A DNA stretch of 64,000 bases from positions 486,315 to 550,314 of the forward strand of contig CAJNOI010000048.1 of assembly GCA_905250115.1 (NCBI GenBank), given 5' to 3'. The stretch is from Adineta steineri (Eukaryota; Rotifera; Eurotatoria; Adinetida; Adinetidae). Position numbers and translations under genes: made by a program. The first letter of the stretch is position 1, and every line of letters starts with the position of its first letter. Positions 48,707-62,498 of this stretch are shown piece by piece. A model generated the notes under the pieces. That model was not told the origin of the DNA and did no database searches. It worked only from the letters and a program-made list of their open reading frames with translations.

Positions 48707-51700
48707 ATGTATCAAAATAAACATAGTATTTTTCTTATTATACTTTTGGGTTTCATTATCCATAAATATTATTGTAAAGAACAAACATATGAACATAAAC
48801 CAAATAAACCATTACGTTTTCATGTTGCTGAATTTAATTTTGATCATGTATCAGATGTTTATGCTATAACATTATGGATTTTACTTGGTTCATTAGCTAA
48901 AATTGGTAAGTATTCATAACTTCTATTAAATTTTCAAAACAATTTAATTTCTTTTCTAGGTTTTCATTTATCACATCGTTTAACAGAAAAATTTCCTGAA
49001 AGTTGTCTTTTAATTATTCTTGGTCTTATTGTTGGCGGACTTTTGTATGTTACTCATTTAACGGAACAAAAAGCTTATGTACTTAATAGTGATACATTCT
49101 TTTTGTTTCTATTACCAGTAAGTATCAATGTTTCATCATTTTCTTTTTTTTTTTGATTAGCACATTTTATTAGTAAAGAAAAATATAATCACGTTTTTAG
49201 ATATTATTATATAACTCAAGAATAAAACGTTCGAAGTAGAATCATAAATAGATTTAGATAAGAAATGATGTAATTTATATTTTTATTTATTGATATAAAA
49301 TCGAAAAAGAACTAAACATGAACATAATTTTTTTCGAAAAGAAAATAGTACTGTTTAGATAAATTCGAAATACTCTAAGTAATTTAAATTCTCCGCATGA
49401 TAATGCAGTGATTAGATATAGTAATCGAATTTTTGAAAACATGATTAATCTCGTTTTTTTCAATAGTTCTAAAAAAAGGACTATTATATAAAATTTGTTA
49501 TGATAATATATAAAACAATAAAAAAAGGAAAGACAATCATAAAAGAGCTAAACGGAAATAGAGTAAAAAGTACAAGATGACCTAATATAATAGCACATGG
49601 ATTCAAGACATTAGGTTAACGTGTAGTGCCTGGTTTATTAGTAGTAACTATTGATTATGATTCAAAGTCATCTGAATACATCTACATGTGCGATGAATAT
49701 CATAATACTTACGAGCAGACATGACCCAAACTCAAACAGTTTGGGCTTCGGTCATCTCATAAGTTATGAGATGAGCTACCTATATTCTCCGAAATAAAAT
49801 ACCAGAATTTCTCTAACTAATTGATCTAATTTCTTATGATATTTTATAGCCAATTATTCTTGAAGCTGGTTATTTTATGCCAAATCGTCCTTTTTTCGAT
49901 AATCTTGGTACAATTTTATTACTTGCTATAGTTAATACATTATTTAATACAATATGTATTGGTCTTACATTATGGGGTTTTCAATTTACACCACTTTATG
50001 GTGGTACTGAATTTGAAATGTTACCCTGTCTTGTATTTGCTGCACTTATATCAGCTGTTGATCCTGTTGCTGTATTAGCAACATTTAGTGAAATACACGT
50101 TAATGATATGCTTTATATTGTCGTATTTGGGGAATCTTTACTTAATGATGCTGTATCAGTTGTTTTATATCGTATGTTTGCTTCATTTGCTAATATTGGC
50201 CAACCTAATATTATTGTAATGGATATCGTATTGGGTTGTTTATCATTTTTTGTTGTTGCACTTGGTGGTGTTTTAATTGGAATTATATTTGGTGTTATTG
50301 GATGTTTTACAACAAAATTTACTGAACATACACCTGTACTTGAACCACTTATTGTTCTTGTTTATGCTTATTTAGCTTATCTTACATCAGAAATGGTTTC
50401 CGTATCAGGTATTTTAGCGTAAGTATTTTTTTCTTTCATAAAAATCTTTTAAAATTTAATCAAATTTATTTTTGTCTTCAGTATAACATTTTGTGGTATG
50501 GTTATGAAACAATATGTTTCATTTAATATTTCGAAAAAATCTGATGCAACAACTGAATATGTTCTTAAAATGTTATCAAGTATTATGGAAACAATTATAT
50601 TTATGTTTATGGGTTTATCAACAGTTAGTGATAGTCATTCATGGAATACAGGTTTTGTTTTTATGACAGTTCTTCTTTGTCTTGTTTTCCGAGTTATCGG
50701 TATGAAAAATTTCAAGAACAAAAATATGATAAAATATGAAATGTATTTTGTTTTTTCGTTCTAGGTATTGCAATCTTTGCTAATATAGCTAATTGTTGGC
50801 GTTTACTTGAATTAACACGTATTGATATGTTAATTATGTCATATGGTGGTTTACGTGGTGCAATTGCATTTGCTCTTGCACTTGTTCTTGATGAAGCAAA
50901 AATTGCACGAAAAAAAGAATTTGTTACAGCAACAATTGCTGTTGTCTTTTTTACTGTTTTTATACAAGTAAAATAGAGAGACTGAGTTATCATTACATAT
51001 ATATATTCTGTAATAGGGTATTACAATTGGTCCACTAGTTAAATTATTAAATGTAAGACGAAAACAAATTGAAGAACCAACAATGTCAGCTAAATTAACA
51101 AATCGAGTAACGAAAACCATTGAAATTTATTTATTTTCTTTTTTTTATGAAAATATTTTTTCTTATTTAAAGATGATGGATCATGTAATGACTTGTTTAG
51201 AAGAAATATCTGGTAGTGGTGGAAGTAATTCATTACGTGATCGGTAAAAATAGAATTTTGACTTTGGTATTTTTGTTCAATTAAATACATTTAGAGTACG
51301 AAATCTTGATCGAAATTACTTCAAACGTTGGTTATTACGTGAACCACCAGATAGAAAAGATATTAAATTATTACAAACATTTAAAAAGATTAATACGTTA
51401 ACAGCTATGAGAGTTCATGATACAGCTCGAGGACTTGTACCATCAGCATCAACTGCAACTGTACAACAAGGAATGCCAGAACATCATCATTTAAGATCAC
51501 ATTCAGCCTATGGAAATGTTTCAGAACTTATTGCTGCAAAGTTAGTTTCATTATTTCGACTAAAAAAGAAAATTTCAATAATGTTTTATTTTATATAGTC
51601 TACCAGAAAATACTGTACCAGATTTAATGTCTTATGAAAATCATGAAGGTGAACATCATCATAATGATGCAGAAATGCATCATTTTCTCGATACAAATCT

Positions 51701-52782
51701 TTATTCTGCAAGACCAAGAGTAAGAAAATTAAAAATTAAAAATACATTACAACCTCAATAGTACTACTTGAGAATACTCTAAATATGATACTTATTGGTT
51801 ACACTAAACTAAAAAGAAAGAAATCGCTTTTCCCCCTCTCGATCGATTTAGAGAAATAACGATAGATATTGGAATATTGGAATATTGATTTTTAATTGAC
51901 TTATATACATAAAAGTGTAAAATAAAACTTGAGTTTAGAGCCGATTGAATCTTGAAATAAGTAGATCGACAATCTTCTATTCTATTCATTATATTCACAA
52001 TTCTATATCAAAATAAATCTAATGAATATTTTTAGGCAGCTATACATCTTCGAAATCAAGATGAAACTGGAAGTTCAGATGATGGAACACATGCTCGTTT
52101 TGAAAAATCATATCATCATCGTGATCAGAGATATTTACCAACTAGACTTGAGAGGGAACTACCACATGGACCTAAAACAATTAGTAAAACTGTTCATAAT
52201 GCTAATCGACCAATAGGATTAAAAAATTCGTCACCTAAACATACGCGTTCACCACCTACAACACATCAGCAACTAAATCCTCGATCACGATCAAGATCAA
52301 TAGCAGCACATCAAAATTCGCCTATACCATCTGGGCAACGAACTAAATCTATTTCAAAAGATAGTCGTATTTCGCCGTTAGCTTCTACGCATATTGAAAA
52401 TGAAGGTATTAATATAATTCGTAAAATCAATCTTTAATAATACGCATTTTCTTCATTAGGTACTGGAAGAACAGCTGTTGAACGTAGTCGTCCATGGCGT
52501 CATTTATCAGTTACTGAGGAAACAGGAGCATCATCTTCGAAAACTGCAAACATACCATTAGCCAATGGAAATGATCCTAATCTTCATCATATACCATTAA
52601 CAGTTGCAGATTTTGGTGGTACATATACAAAATCACCTGAATATATGGGTGAATATGCAACAACAACAAAACCAGAAGAACCATCTTCACGACCAGATGT
52701 TCGTGATATATTTAATAAACAATCAGATGATGTATCTGAACAACAAGATGATGGTTCTACTGAAAGCATTACTCGCTTGTGA
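48707..52782 (+). CDS. SLC9A: SLC9-family Na+/H+ exchanger (NHE3/5-like)
   Basis: About 11 exons encode roughly 830 residues. A signal-like N-terminus (MYQNKHSIFLIILLGFII) precedes about 12 spans. Diagnostic NHE blocks: FPESCLLIILGLIVGGLL, LPPIILEAGYFMPNR, ISAVDPVAVLATFSEIHVND, FGESLLNDAVSVVLY (ion-binding ND), SVSGILAITFCGMVM and SYGGLRGAIAFALALVLDE. The plasma-membrane NHE subgroup (NHE3/5-like) fits best. The cytosolic tail is long, Ser/His-rich and ends STESITRL, a class I PDZ ligand (T-R-L). Exchange of Na+ for H+ controls pH and volume. The second intron (49120-49849) is 730 nt and contains two hairpins near its 3' end. Confidence 0.94.
49725..49773. other. Two adjacent hairpins in an SLC9 intron
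   Basis: CCCAAAC-(7 nt)-GTTTGGG at 49725-49745, enclosed by TGACC/GGTCA. It is followed by CATCTCATAA-G-TTATGAGATG at 49753-49773, a 10-bp stem with a 1-nt centre. They may be the end of an inserted element or a structured intronic RNA. The other end of any element was not found. Confidence 0.55.
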
Positions 52783-53394
52783 ACTTCATAGAATTTCTTT
52801 CTTTTTTGTTTTTTATTCAGTTCGTTTTTTTTTCTTTATCAGTAGACTGAAGGTAAATATAATAATAAAACCAATTGAAACCCATATTTATAAATAATTA
52901 TATATCTTCTCATTAGAATTTTAATATATAATCATATATAAATATTGTAACTAACTAGTACTTACATATAAATTTGATAAATTATTCGTTTGAATTTTAA
53001 TGTATAATCAATATTCTACTATTTTCTTCTATGTAATCTATGTAAATAATATTCGAAATTCATTATTTTCTTTAGATTTATTTTAACCATTCAAAATTTA
53101 AATGATAGAAATTGATCAATCGATTGACATGAAAATAGTCGAACTGACAATAATACTATGAAGAAAAGAAATCGGTCAGATTTCTTCTCAATCAAAAATA
53201 TTATAACAAATCATTTTATTTACGATCGATTAGAACGTTCTATGTGAAAAGATTTTGTTTTATTTATTTTAAGTACAATGTCACGCTTTCTATTTATTTA
53301 ATTTAAATTTTGTATAATTTTAAAAAGAAAAAAGAAAAATAGATTAAGATATTAATAATCATTCGAAGTTCTTTTTGTTTGTTGGCGATGAGAA
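52783..53394. other. Intergenic, 3' flanks of SLC9 and PLAC8-like gene
   Basis: Convergent gene ends. AT-rich; no coding or repeat structure recognised. Confidence 0.5.
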
Positions 53395-53880
53395 TTATTT
53401 TTTGGCTGGTTGAGATACTACTGGTGCTCGAGCTCCGCCACTTGGTGCTCCTAATATTAATTAAAAGGAAAAATGTTAATAAAAAAAAATAATTTTCATA
53501 TGTAATTCATAACAAACCTCGTGCAGTTATTTCTCTTGCTTCTTGACAATTGGCACAGCCGCTGCAACAACATGTAGCAAGAAAATCACTTGGTTTTTCT
53601 TCAAGACCATAAGTAGTACGCATTCTTTGTCGGCGAGGCTTATGAATAAGACAGCAGAGACCGCACATTTGTAAACCTCCATATTTAAGACAAGCTTTTA
53701 TCTTTGTATCTTCACCGAGTTTTTCAGCATTCTGTCCATGTAAGTAACAACCACAACACCAACCAAGTAAACATATATTAATATCTTGGAAACACTCGAA
53801 GAGTCCGCCTAGAAATAAATTATTAGAATATTAGTAGTTTATCTCAATAAAGATATATTACTTTTCCATGCTTGTGCCAT
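53395..53880 (-). CDS. PLAC8-like cysteine-rich protein
   Basis: Three exons; the first is 53880-53862 (MAQAWK). The product is about 120 residues. It carries the PLAC8/cornifelin pattern: LFECFQDINICLLGWCCGCY, then a YGGLQMCGLCCLIHK segment, then a second Cys cluster FLATCCCSGCANCQEAREI. A short Gly/Ala/Pro tail ends QPAKK. The two Cys-rich hydrophobic stretches are typical of this small membrane-associated family, linked elsewhere to metal or Ca2+ handling and cell-size control. The precise role here is unknown. It is not a fragment: length and both clusters match the family. Confidence 0.88.
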
Positions 53881-54948
53881 TGTATGTTTTCAATTGGTTG
53901 TTTATATGAGACTGAAACTGTTGAGATTGTTAACTTCTTACAACACCAAAAAACTCGAATGTATTTTTTCTTCTTGCTCTACTTTATTTATAAGAGCGAG
54001 AGTTTTTTTTCGTTCTTTTTCTACTTTTTTTTTCGTTGATACATGAACAAATGTAAAAATTTGATTGGAGAAAACTACTGAAAAAAAAATTGACAACATA
54101 GAGAATCGTTCGATTGTTGTATAGATTCTATATACAATACGCAAGTTATTGACGTAGAGACTTGTTTAAATAAACAAAAACAAAGCGCAAGAGTTGTGAT
54201 TGTCAAGACGATAAATACTTTGTAACGATAGTCACTCAAATAGCAGAAACGAAAAAAAAAAAAAGAAGGAGTGTCGTTTACTTTACTTATAATGGTTTTC
54301 ATAGTTGAAATAGAAAAAAAACAGTTTAAATACTTTTCATGTTATTTCTTGAAGCATGATTTCTGTTTTTGTTTATTTTACGACTGTTGATAATAAACAA
54401 AGAATTTTTACCACAAAAAGAAAATCAGTAGATTATATGAGATATTCTCTAGCGAATGTACTATTTACTCGTAACCAATTTAAAAGAAAAAGAGTGGACG
54501 AAGCCATTGATCGAAATATGTTTTGATTACCTTCAAGAATGACATATACAAAACAAAGTTATTCTTGTATCGATTTCTTATCGAAATTTAATCTGAACAT
54601 AACGATAGATGTGTTTCAAACTAATTATTATAAAGATCGAATATATATTTTTATAATATTATTTTCATATTAAAAAAATTATTCTTTATTTTTTCTATAG
54701 AAAATATATATTCAAAGAATAATGCCATTTTACATCTTTTGTAAATATTCAAATGAAAATTATTCTGTTGAACAAATCATATTTTCAAGAAAATTTTGTT
54801 ATAAATATATGAATTGTTGATACAACATCTAAGATTTTTCAGTGCATTATTCAACCAACAACAAAATGTATACATTATCGAGTGTTGTTGATGGATATTT
54901 GTATGAGTAGTCAACTAAAACGAATATGAACTTTTCGAAACTTTGTAT
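53881..54948. other. Intergenic left of foldback element
   Basis: 5' flank of the PLAC8-like gene and AT-rich spacer. No coding exon recognised. Confidence 0.45.
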
Positions 54949-55152
54949 AACTAGTCGCACTGCTTATTTTGAGAAAAATAATTTCAAACTCATGAAATAA
55001 ATGATAGTATTCGTTTCAAAATATTCTATAACTTCGGTTATTTTTAGCTACTGCTGTAAGGCGATTAATGTTTTTGAATATTTTGACGTAAACACTATAA
55101 TTTATTCAGTATGTCTAAAGTTATTTTTCTCAAAATAAGCAGCACAACTAGT
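54949..55152. mobile_element. Foldback MITE with about 75-bp inverted arms
   Basis: The left arm begins ACTAGTCGCACTGCTTATTT. The right arm, read on the other strand from 55152, begins ACTAGTTGTGCTGCTTATTT. The following TTGAGAAAAATAA is identical in both. Similarity then continues less strictly for about 75 bp per arm (for example TCAAAATATTC in both), leaving a loop of roughly 50 bp. No coding capacity. The flanks show no clear target duplication, so the superfamily is unassigned. Confidence 0.85.
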
Positions 55153-55933
55153 TTCACAGATTAATAAATAATATTATCTAGCTTCTATTCAAAGAAAGCT
55201 CACGATAAGGTTTTTTGCAATAGAAGTAAACAAGATCATTCATTAATATTGATCTTTTTCATTACATAAATTCAATATAAAATATTATTTCGATCATAGG
55301 ATCATACAAAATCTATGATTTATATAATGATAAACTATCGATTAAATTATTCTGATAGACTGTTTTCATCAGTTGTATCTACAACAGATGATTACTTATT
55401 TTTTATTCTCGATTAAGTCATATAATAAAAAATACTCTAACTGCTCAAACAGGACTGATAATTATTTCATTGTATTATGTTCGAATCGTATCATAAGGAT
55501 TACTTCGATATGATTATTCATCAATCTATTATAAATTCAATAAATGAAAATTATTTACAAAAATAAAAAGAAGACTGCAATGCTGAAATATAACATTCGA
55601 TTTATTTTAAATCATTGATGACTAATAAACATAAAATTCAAAGAATAGTGTGAAGTTTTATGTTATCATATAGGGAAACAGTGATCTATAATTTTATCAT
55701 ACAAATAAGTAGAATAACAAATTTGACTATTTTTCTTTATCAATATTTATCTACTACTTAATAAAGTAGTTCCTTTTTCGTTCTATTGATAATATATGAA
55801 AAAAATTTGTCACGTATTTAAAAGATGACAATGTTTGTCATTTATATAAAGATTAAAAACAAATGATATTTACTTGATATTCTACAGTATTATTTAGTTC
55901 GTATTCACTCATTTTTTAAAATAATCATTAAAC
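55153..55933. other. Intergenic right of foldback element, 5' flank of cytosine deaminase
   Basis: AT-rich, no coding exon recognised. TATTTAAAAG (55815-55824) and TTATATAAAGAT (55841-55852) are TATA-like words 80-120 bp before the deaminase ATG. Confidence 0.45.
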
Positions 55934-56518
55934 ATGGCGCACGGACTTTTTAGTAGTTCATTACCTGTAGATGATAATCCAATTATTCAAACACGTCGAA
56001 ATTCACATACTGGTCCAATTGCAATGATGCGTCGTGCATCACGACAAGGAAGCATCGGTCAAGCACATATTCATACAATATTTATGAATGAAGCTTTAGC
56101 TGAAGCACGTGCTAGTCTTGCTGAAGGTGGTATACCAGTAGGATGTGTTCTTGTTCGAAATGGTCATGTTATTGCACGTGGACGTAATCGTCGTATTCAA
56201 CTTAGTTCACCTATTTTACATGCTGAAATGACTTGTCTCGAAGCTGCTGGTCGACAACCTGCATCATTTTATCATGACTGTACACTCTATACAACTTTTT
56301 CACCATGTTCAATGTGTGCAGGTGCGATTCGTTTTTATGGTATTCCTCGAGTCGTTATTGGTGATAACAAAATATATCATGGAGATGAAGCCTTACTTCG
56401 AGCAAGTAATATACATGTTGATGTACTTGATTGTACTGAATGTCATGAAATATTGGAAAATTTTATTAAAGAACGTCCATCAGTTTGGCAAGAAAACATT
56501 GCTCATACCGCACATTAA
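55934..56518 (+). CDS. Cytosine deaminase, fungal/bacterial type
   Basis: A single intronless frame of 194 residues. After a ~48-residue extension it matches the yeast-type cytosine deaminase throughout: EGGIPVGCVLVRNGHVIARG, the zinc site H96-A97-E98, and P124-C125-S126-M127-C128. RFYGIPRVVIGDNKIYHGDE and ERPSVWQENIA follow. E98 is the proton shuttle. The enzyme deaminates cytosine to uracil for pyrimidine salvage; animals normally lack it, so this is a strong horizontal-transfer candidate. A tRNA adenosine deaminase was considered, but AAGRQPASFY and the VWQENI ending fit cytosine deaminase. The extension has two basophilic-kinase-like sites (RRNS around residue 24, RRAS around residue 36) absent from the short yeast enzyme. 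Confidence 0.92.
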   Translation: MAHGLFSSSLPVDDNPIIQTRRNSHTGPIAMMRRASRQGSIGQAHIHTIFMNEALAEARASLAEGGIPVGCVLVRNGHVIARGRNRRIQLSSPILHAEMTCLEAAGRQPASFYHDCTLYTTFSPCSMCAGAIRFYGIPRVVIGDNKIYHGDEALLRASNIHVDVLDCTECHEILENFIKERPSVWQENIAHTAH

Positions 56519-56864
56519 ATGATTTGTATGTATTTAAGCAAGAATTTTTTATATTGGATCATCTTTTTTTTTTCGTTTTTGTTTGAAAGGGTAACGCTTA
56601 TAATGGAAATAGAATGATATAAACTTGATCTTTTTTTTCAAAACGGAAGAGTATTTAAAAATAATTGTATAACCTAAATATCAATGAGTGATTACATTAA
56701 GATTAGTTACATTTGTAAATACTAAAAATTCATATTTAAGTAAGAATTTTGATATCTATATGACTCTAATATTGAATTGATTAATTAAGATAAAATCTAT
56801 AAACAGTTTTTATTAAACAAATGTCTTTAAAAAATAAAAAAATAAAAAAATAATAATCCTATTC
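56519..56864. other. Convergent 3' flanks, cytosine deaminase and propeller gene
   Basis: AT-rich sequence with AATAAAAAAATAAAAAAATAA (56835-56855) near the propeller stop. Nothing else seen. Confidence 0.5.
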
Positions 56865-58016
56865 TTATTGTTCAAAAACATGTATCTGTCGTTGGCCAGT
56901 TTCATTATTCATAACAATCATAGTTATAATTTGTTGATTATTATTATTACTTGTACAAATATTTGATATAAATTCATTTTGTTTATCAGATTGCCTTTCA
57001 ATTTGTTTGATTTCACCAGTTCGTTCATCCATTAAAGTTAATGCATTAGGTTGAACTTTATATCCACCTATAATAAGCCATTGATCATCATTTATAGGTG
57101 TTAACATACAACGTTCGAGAAAATTAAATGCACCAGTACCATAACCTATTGTTAAACCACGATGTGTACGTGTCATTGTATTATAATCAAATAAATCAAC
57201 ACGCCATTGATTTGTAGTACGTTGTCTTATTGTCATACCAATTGAATGACCATTAGTACGTATACATGATATTCGATCATCGGAATTACTTTCACGAATT
57301 TCACTACCAGATAATGTTTGAATACGTTGAAATTTTGGTAATGATAAACGCCAAACAGATTCAAGACCATCGGATAAAACAATAAAAAGATCAGTACTAA
57401 AAAAAGAGAAGAGAATTTATAGAATTGTTATCCTTAGTTAAATTTAAGATTTCATTAAATGACTGTATACTAACCCATGGCAAGCAATAGACCATAGATA
57501 ATTATCTTTTTTATTTATTAAATCTATATTATTCACTAATGTTAATTGATTTTTTTCAACATTATACATTTGTAAACGATCATAACCAGCAATTAGAAAA
57601 GCATTTAATACATTTGACCATGCTAAATCAAACGCTGCAAATGTTTTTATATCAATAATATATTTTTCATTTCCTTGTAAATCAAAAAGACGTAATGAAC
57701 TTGAACTTCCACCACCAATTAAAATATATTTATCAGACGAAGCCATTGCTAACCATTTTTCATTGCTAAGATTTAAAAGATTAAATTTATGTGAATAACG
57801 ATCGATTTGTTCAAAATTAATTTGATGTTTTTTATGATTTAGTATTGTATGTACACGTGGTTTTATTAGTAATGTTGATGACAATTGATTTGTACGATTA
57901 GTTAACGGAGGCTTTGTTAACATTATTTCAAGAGTTGTCCTATATTCATATATATGTTCGTATCTTTCGTATTGCGTATTGTTATTTGACAAATTAATAT
58001 TCATAGGTATAGGCAT
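56865..58016 (-). CDS. Beta-propeller (WD40/YVTN-like) protein of unknown function
   Basis: Two exons (58016-57475 and 57396-56865) give 357 residues. Degenerate ~45-residue blades are visible (WLAMASSDKYILIGGGSSSS, FAAFDLAWSNVLNAFLIAGY, YLWSIACHG, RISCIRTNGHSIGMTIRQR, DDQWLIIGGY). This suggests a seven-bladed propeller used as a binding scaffold. I recognise no specific family. The ATG at 58016 is immediately preceded by CTCTAGTTTCAG on the coding strand, an acceptor-like sequence. The RECQL stop lies only 95 bp upstream on the same strand, so the two may share a transcript. Confidence 0.75.
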
Positions 58017-58111
58017 CTGAAACTAGAGAATATACATATTTATTTTTCAATACAATTAAGGTTAGATTTGTTTAAGAATTAAAAAAAACGACTATGTTAT
58101 TATTGATTAAA

Positions 58112-60049
<1,938 letters not shown>

Positions 60050-60155
60050 CTACAGAGAAAAAAAAATGATTTGGTTCTATTCCGATAGCTTACAACTTCC
60101 TAAGTGGGTGTGGGTTAGAGATGTGCGTGACCAACCTTTTAGGTCTCGGTCCCGG

Positions 60156-60255
60156 NNNNNNNNNNNNNNNNNNNNNNNNNNNNNNNNNNNNNNNNNNNNN
60201 NNNNNNNNNNNNNNNNNNNNNNNNNNNNNNNNNNNNNNNNNNNNNNNNNNNNNNN
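60156..60255. other. Assembly gap (100 N) upstream of RECQL exons
   Basis: Exactly 100 N. The sequence on its left edge (GTGGGTGTGGGTTAG and GGTCTCGGTCCCGG) is GC-rich and unlike its neighbourhood, suggesting a repeat that broke the assembly. Confidence 0.99.
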
Positions 60256-61022
60256 GTCCAAACTCGAAATAAATCACAGAGTTCTTGTCATTGAAATACA
60301 TGATTAACTAGGTTATCTTCTTCATGAAAATAATAATACTGTTATATCTGAGATAATGATTTTTAGTATTAGGATATGATCATTGACTATTTGAATTTTG
60401 CTTAGTTATGGTTTCAAATATAAGGAGAAAATCGTTTATTTCTATATTCATTTTCTCGAACACATGCTAGCTTATTATCTGTCATAATGGAGGAAAAATG
60501 ATCTGTTTTTTTGTCTACAGTTTCGTATGTTATTCTAGTTATCATGTATTTATTCCTTAGTGACATCGAAAACATATACTCATTAGCAAAGAAACAACGT
60601 AGATCTATAATTTTAGTAACTATTTCGAGGCTGGCGCATCATTTTGTTTTGATCGCTGCATATTTTTATATTACTGATAATTATTAACTGTATAAGAATT
60701 CTTTTGAAGATAAGATAGAATGAATTAAAATTCCATTGCTAATTATTTGTATTTTCATTGAAAAAAAAACTTCTACTCCATAGCACCGTCAACCAAAAGA
60801 AAGAAAAACAAAAAGTAAAAGCGTAGGCAAAAAAAAATGTATTGTGAAATACAATGAGAAAACATGCAATACGTACAAGAAAACAAACATGTCAAATGAG
60901 ATCATCCTATGAGATTTCAATTACAAGAAAAGAAATTTATACAGAAAGAAAAGAAAACAATGCATTCATTAGAAAGAAATTTAAAATCAAAGCATAGATG
61001 TAGAGAATACTGTATAGACGAA
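60256..61022. other. Intergenic, PKNOX 3' flank
   Basis: I looked here for the missing RECQL N-terminal exons (helicase motifs I-III) and found none. Otherwise it is AT-rich with no repeats. Confidence 0.5.
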
Positions 61023-62498
61023 TTATTTTTTACGTTGATCTCTTGTTGTTGTAGTATCAAATTGAGCTAAATTTGATGGCCAATAACGATTTATATTTGA
61101 GATTTGCCGAGCATGAGTATGATGATGATCATCAGTTGTTGTTTCATGTCGTTTTTTCTTTTTCGTAGCTGCTAAATCAGGATTTGATGCTTCAAGCATT
61201 GGTTGCAAAATTCGTCGACGTGCATTTATAAACCAATTATTAACTTGAAGTAAAGATAAATTTGTTTTCTGTGATATTGCTCGTTTTTCATCTTCAGTTG
61301 GATAAGGATGAACCTTTGAAACGAAAAACAAGAAAGAAATTTTTAATTTTTAAATAATTATTTATTTACAATATGTTGAAATAGCCAACTACGCATTATT
61401 GATGTTGCACTTTTAGGTAGAACACCACGTTTAGACGATGATGATGATGATGGAACAATTGTCGATTGTTTACGTCGTTTTGTACAAAACGAATCAAATA
61501 AATCTACTGAAGAATCAACAATAGGTGATGGACCGCTAGCAATTATTTTCGAAAGTGGTGTTTGACCATTGAATTGTGTTGTATATGGATGACAAATTGA
61601 ATTGAAGCCATTATTCGATACAGATTGTTTTCTAGAATTACAAAACAAAATATCTATCTTTTTTGAACCTTTCATATCGAGTGATATCTATTTCTCAATT
61701 ATCGAATATCTGAAAAATATACTAGCTTGGTTATTGTCGTATTATTCGAAATTATACTTCGACAACGTTCGGTAATACAAACTCACTTCTAAAGCTTTTA
61801 TATTCATTATGAATCTTATCTATAGACTAAATCTGAATTTAAATGACAGTTTATCATAAGATAACAGTGAAATATCTAATAAAAATTTCATACCCATAAT
61901 GTTGATCTTTAGTAATATTCTTTTCGTTTGTCATAAAATCATCATCATCATCATCATTTTCTTCACTCGATTCAAAATCATCATTAATGTTTAATTCGAA
62001 ATCTTCATCTTCATCATTAACATCATCGTCATCATCATCGTCTTCATCATCAGTAAATATATTATTTGCATTTAATTTAACTTTTAAACAAGCGATATAA
62101 CGTTGACAAAAATCTCGACATAAATCATTAACTTTATCAAGTTCAAGTAAATGTATACGAAGTACTTGCATTGCATCAATATAAAAATTATCAATTATGG
62201 CTGCTGATGATGTTGATGTACCATCATTATCATGTTTAGGTGTTGTTAATATTTCTGGATTTTTTGATAAGAAGATTTTTAAATTATGTTCAAATGATGA
62301 TGATGTAAAAGATTCATCATTCGTTAATAATAATGATGGATTTAATGTTGCTTGTTCACATCGTTCAAGTACATAAGTAAGTACAGGAAATAATGGATGT
62401 TTATAAATTAAACTTTTTTGTGCAGTTATTAATTGTGTATCATTTGAATGAAAACGATTTTCATCATTATCATCATCTGATGATGAAGTTGATGACAT
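61023..62498 (-). CDS. PKNOX: PKNOX/PREP TALE-class homeobox transcription factor
   Basis: Three exons (62498-61894, 61631-61370, 61313-61023) encode 385 residues, phases consistent. The MEIS-type PBC-interaction domain starts [20 protein letters not shown] and continues with [20 protein letters not shown] and [13 protein letters not shown] long Asp/Glu-rich stretch follows (about residues 150-195). The TALE homeodomain reads [29 protein letters not shown] and [33 protein letters not shown] and [13 protein letters not shown] separate PKNOX/PREP from MEIS (GIFPK, MRAWLFQH, RIVQPMI). A conserved N..RYWPS word lies near the C-terminus. It partners PBX proteins on DNA in development. Confidence 0.95.
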
